DNA from: Nautilus pompilius
Taxonomy: Eukaryota > Mollusca > Cephalopoda > Nautilida > Nautilidae
DNA length: 64,000 nt
NCBI GenBank assembly: GCA_018389105.1
Contig: JACATO010001025.1
Location: forward strand, 62,001 to 126,000
Direction: 5' to 3'
Shown here: one piece after another, positions 60,739-64,000 of the stretch
How positions within the stretch are numbered: position 1 is the stretch's first letter
How the letters are laid out: each line of letters starts with the position of its first letter
The notes under the pieces: model-generated
The model's database searches: none
What the model was told of the DNA's origin: nothing
The model's input: the letters and a program-made list of their open reading frames with translations, nothing else
Made by a program: the position numbers and the translations under genes

Positions 60739-62490
60739 TTACTTTCCATGTGTCCAGGCTGGAGGGGTCGCCATGCCTTTACTACCCATAACAGTCATTT
60801 TATGTGGCAGTAAATACTGACAGAGAAAATGTAGGCAACATTCATCCAGCTGCTCTGTTAGCTCAGAAACTAGATAGATTAAGAAAGGTACGAAGGTGTT
60901 TCTTTGATATTCTTGTGAATCTGTTGCACTAACATCGTTCCTCTGAGTTTGCCTTTCATATATTTGTAGCGTACACTTTTGACAAATGCACACTTTGTTA
61001 GACATTCTGCCTCATCATATAGTGCAAAAAGAAAAAGCTGTTATTGGCTGGCATCCTCTGTCCTGCTTCTTCACATGCTTCAGTCATATTAATATCTTTA
61101 TATTGCAGGTATAAGTGCATGAGTCTCAAACCAGACTCTATACGCAGCAGACTGATAAGGAAATCAACTTAGTAATAGGAAATGGAAATCTTTCAGTGTT
61201 AATGACAAACTGCAATTTTCTTCAAGGTGCTGATTATCACAATATATTTTGCTTCAAAACATCAAAGTGAATCTGCCTGGCTGATTCATCATGTATCCCC
61301 TGTTGCAGATAAGGCTATACCATGGTTGTCTTTGTCTTCCCAGTCATATGGAAAGTTCATGAATTTTTTTCCAGTTCTGTTAAATATTCATTGTGCCACT
61401 TTTCAGGAATTTAAATCCTTCTATTATTTTTTTGCAAGAGTTAAACATGTTTACTGTCAATTGTGTTCAACAGGAATTCAGATCATGGGTTTTACAGGTA
61501 GTGTAGGCCGCTTCAGAAAGGACTGCATGGATTTTGGCTAATTACCTGCTCTTCTTGTTGCTTCCTTTATCATATTCTTGACTCTTTATGTATTCCTTAT
61601 TGATAGTTGAGTATCTGCAGGAATGGTTCTGCAAGTACTTGCCCAATTGTCTCTGAGGCTTTCACAAACTCAGTAAAATCTTTTTACATTTCGCAGTTCC
61701 ATTTCCATTTCATTGAACATACCTCAATGCCTGAGTTATCTACTCCTTCAGAGAAATATCAGTGGTTCCTTCTGCCACCAAGCTGAGGAATCTTTACACT
61801 TTCATTTGTGCCAGAATTTAAAAGAAAAAAGAATCTGTTAGACCTGTCACCTGTGTCAGCTCATTCTGAATTTGTTGTAGCATGTATTGTGTGCATCCTG
61901 CGGTCTAAAATCCATGTGTTCTTTGAAGATTGGGTCCAGTTCAATGAAGTAATGCAAAAGTGCAATGAATCCTTCAGTGATCTGGAGCCTTTCTATCAGT
62001 GCTATATTATCCTTTTCATAAGGAGTAAAGATTTTCATAATCTGCTGCAGAGCATGCATTATTTAAAAAAATTTTCTTTGATCCTGCTCCAGAGCTTCAA
62101 AACGCACTGGCAGGCCATTGCTTGTCTTCCATCACACACACACATGAATGCATCAGCTCTGGCAATTGCTTTCCAGTGTTCTTTCAACTCCTGTACCTCT
62201 TGAGAATCTTCCCAAAAAACTACCCCGTCGTTGATGTTGGTACCATGACTCAGGTATCAAAAACAAAGCATGATCCACAGAAGACCCCATCCAGAAGGTT
62301 AGAGTTTTGGGGCAAAACTGAACTCTTAAGACACTGAGTGAGGACTGAAACATCAATTCTGCTGCTGGCCACTGCCTGATATCTTGCTTTATTTTGAGAA
62401 TTGGAGGTTTGTGACTGGTTTCCACTGGCATGTTGAGATCATCTTCAGGATCTGTCAGGGTATGGCGGTTGTAAAGCCCAATGTCACTCT
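60739..62490 (-). pseudogene. Second hAT transposase-like (ZMYM1 / 52-kDa-repressor type) pseudogene
   Basis: Minus-strand fragments in family order. 62488-62444: SDIGLYNRHTLTDPE, the motif that opens the TTF-like region of these proteins, continuing DDLNMPVETSHKPP. 62059-61856: ALIERLQITEGFIALLHYF then IELDPIFKEHMDFRPQDAH, matching the segment just before DUF4371. About 61720-61600: weak resemblance to the start of DUF4371. 61005-60739: ERQTQRNDVSATDSQEYQRN then TFVPFLIYLVSELTEQL, the segment after the catalytic core that normally reads as a His/Arg-rich stretch plus PEEYYRR-type helix. The central core is heavily broken. It differs too much from the 50.2-kb copy to be a recent duplicate. 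It lies inside the putative intron, antisense to the host gene. Confidence 0.75.
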
Positions 62491-64000
62491 TGTTCTACGC
62501 AAGCAAATCTTCCTTCTCTGATGACTGTCTGTGCTGCTGTGTGAGATTAAACATTCTTCACCAAAAGATGTGGTCTCACTTTCAGGAGCTGCTTCTGCAT
62601 CAGAGATGCTTAGATTAGCACCTACAAGTGTGCAGTTAGTTCTTCTGAGACTATTAGATCAGCCTGTGCCACTCCAGGAGATCCCTCTTTTTTTTTCTTT
62701 GCTGTGTGTGTGTCTAAAATGGAAACAAAAATAAAAAAGTTACCATTTCAAAAAAGATGCCATAACCTCTGATATCTGTTTTTCTCTTATTCTCAGGCAC
62801 ATTTTCCTTTCTTCTGTTGGGCCACTAGATATTTGCTTTCCCTTCTGCGCAGATTTTCTAAGTGCAAATCAGTCTGTACCATGGCATTGGAATAGCAGAT
62901 CAGCAGCAACTGATTCTGAGCAGGGTGGTTGATCTCACTGCCTGGGGGTTTAGTAGCTGGTGCTTTTTCACTGAGGTTGTGGCTTGTCTGAACTATGTGC
63001 TGGCCAAATGTCGGCTGAATTCTGTTGTCCTGTCCTTCCTTCTCGTTCTTTCCTGCAGAGTACTTTGTGGTGGCAGCAGGAATCTCCTTAGTGCTCTCTC
63101 TCTCTCTCCTTCTGGGCCTGGCAGGCATCCATAACTATGGCACATTCTTTAAATAGCAAAAGCCAGTCAGTGGAGTATAGTAGCGCTGTGTGCCACACCT
63201 CATCATTCAATGTACAACATGCAGTTTGCAGTTCCATCCACCGCCTTGATGACGATCATTCGTCTGCAACACAATGAGCTTGCTACTGCAAATGAAATGA
63301 GAGGCAACATTTTAGCAAGTAAAACTGGCTTGGACATCCCAGAAACAGCACAACCATGGCAGATTCATTGGAGCACTCTTGTCTCTTGCTACCCCACCAA
63401 GCAGATAAACCGTCTACAGAGGCATACAATGTGTACGCTCGCCTACGCCAGTGCTTGGAATGTGGAGATAGTTTGGACCAGATAAAATACAAGATTATAT
63501 TCAATAAAATATTATTTTACATAGAAAAAAAAAATTGTTGAAAATTTCTTCTTTGCTATAATTTAAACACCAAGGCATGGGATTTTCTTCTTAGAAATTA
63601 TCCCTGAACTAAAAGGTCTTGAATCTCTTAGAATGAGCATCACTTTTATGACACAGATATTGATTTTTGTACAGTTCAAAACCCTCTTAATTCTTTTGTT
63701 TACCTGAATGATATGAAATCTTTTAAAGTTATTGTTATTGATAGTTTGCTTATTTTTTACTTTGTTCTTTGTGATGGTGTTTAAGATTAATGTGAAATAA
63801 CGTGATCATTTGTGCAAATAACAAGGAAATGATTTCTTTTTTTGGACAGATAAAAAATGAGAGAAGAGATTAATTGGTAATATTCTTTGAACAATACTCA
63901 GGTGTGTGTCTGTGTGAGGTCACTTTTTGAGCAAAGAATTTCATAATGATAAATAACTTAGCTGCTGCAATGAAAACAAAAGAAACTTGTGATTAGCTGA
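62491..64000. other. Putative intron, 3' part within the window; CpG-poor
   Basis: A minus frame at 62793-63128 (111 codons, containing PTFGQHIVQTSHNLSEKAP) may be an N-terminal extension of the hAT copy but I cannot confirm it. Plus frames at 62862-63541 have no recognisable domain. No splice acceptor or exon is identified. Confidence 0.4.

Noticed and set aside
61227..61541. 104-codon plus-strand frame
   Set aside because: No domain recognised. It lies within the span of the minus-strand hAT relic and is probably a chance frame.

Overview
This is eukaryotic genomic DNA, and almost all of it is non-coding. No prokaryotic operon, Shine-Dalgarno layout or dense coding is visible. Best guess: an invertebrate metazoan, possibly a mollusc. 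The reasons are a TTAGGG-type telomere repeat, very abundant (TAA)n and (CT)n microsatellites, decayed hAT/ZMYM1-like and Tc1 transposons, tRNA-derived SINE-like repeats, and CpG-rich intergenic DNA next to a CpG-poor stretch that I read as the body of a gene. The species assignment is inference only. All positions and counts were read by eye.

Layout. Positions 1-53 kb hold no gene I can support. This part is intergenic (or very long upstream) DNA with tandem repeats: a 33-bp minisatellite (645-1040), an exact 30-bp minisatellite (5411-5740), a 26-bp minisatellite (25022-25329) and an 18-copy CAGA/GGATAACAG array (29253-29873). Five CT/GA microsatellites carry the cAMP-response-element octamer TGACGTCA (7353-7615, 8507-8582, 40869-40970, 42536-42812, 46759-47310). 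A telomeric block (20057-20188) lies about 320 bp from a TA-flanked Tc1 element (20506-21818) whose transposase resembles those of fishes. Decayed protein-coding mobile or multicopy sequences lie at 36109-36973 (uncharacterised invertebrate multicopy family), 50224-51798 (+, hAT/ZMYM1-like) and 60739-62490 (-, a second hAT/ZMYM1-like copy).

The one credible host gene starts near 54.5 kb on the plus strand. A CpG-rich segment (about 53.88-54.71 kb) carries several upstream ORFs. It leads to an ATG at 54714 in a good Kozak context. From there 135 codons of an acidic, heptad-bearing, serine-rich protein run to a consensus splice donor (GTGAGT) at 55120. I do not recognise the protein. The rest of the window (55120-64000) is probably its first intron; the sequence becomes visibly CpG-poor from about 57 kb, as expected for germline-methylated gene bodies in invertebrates.

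The most unusual pattern is the CRE octamer. I count 24 exact TGACGTCA sites in 64 kb, against about one expected by chance; 19 sit inside the five CT/GA arrays. One array is a 136-bp higher-order repeat. Also notable are two CTCF-like motifs 98 bp apart, an enhancer-like block at 45.88-46.22 kb, and a vertebrate-type Tc1 that may have arrived by horizontal transfer.
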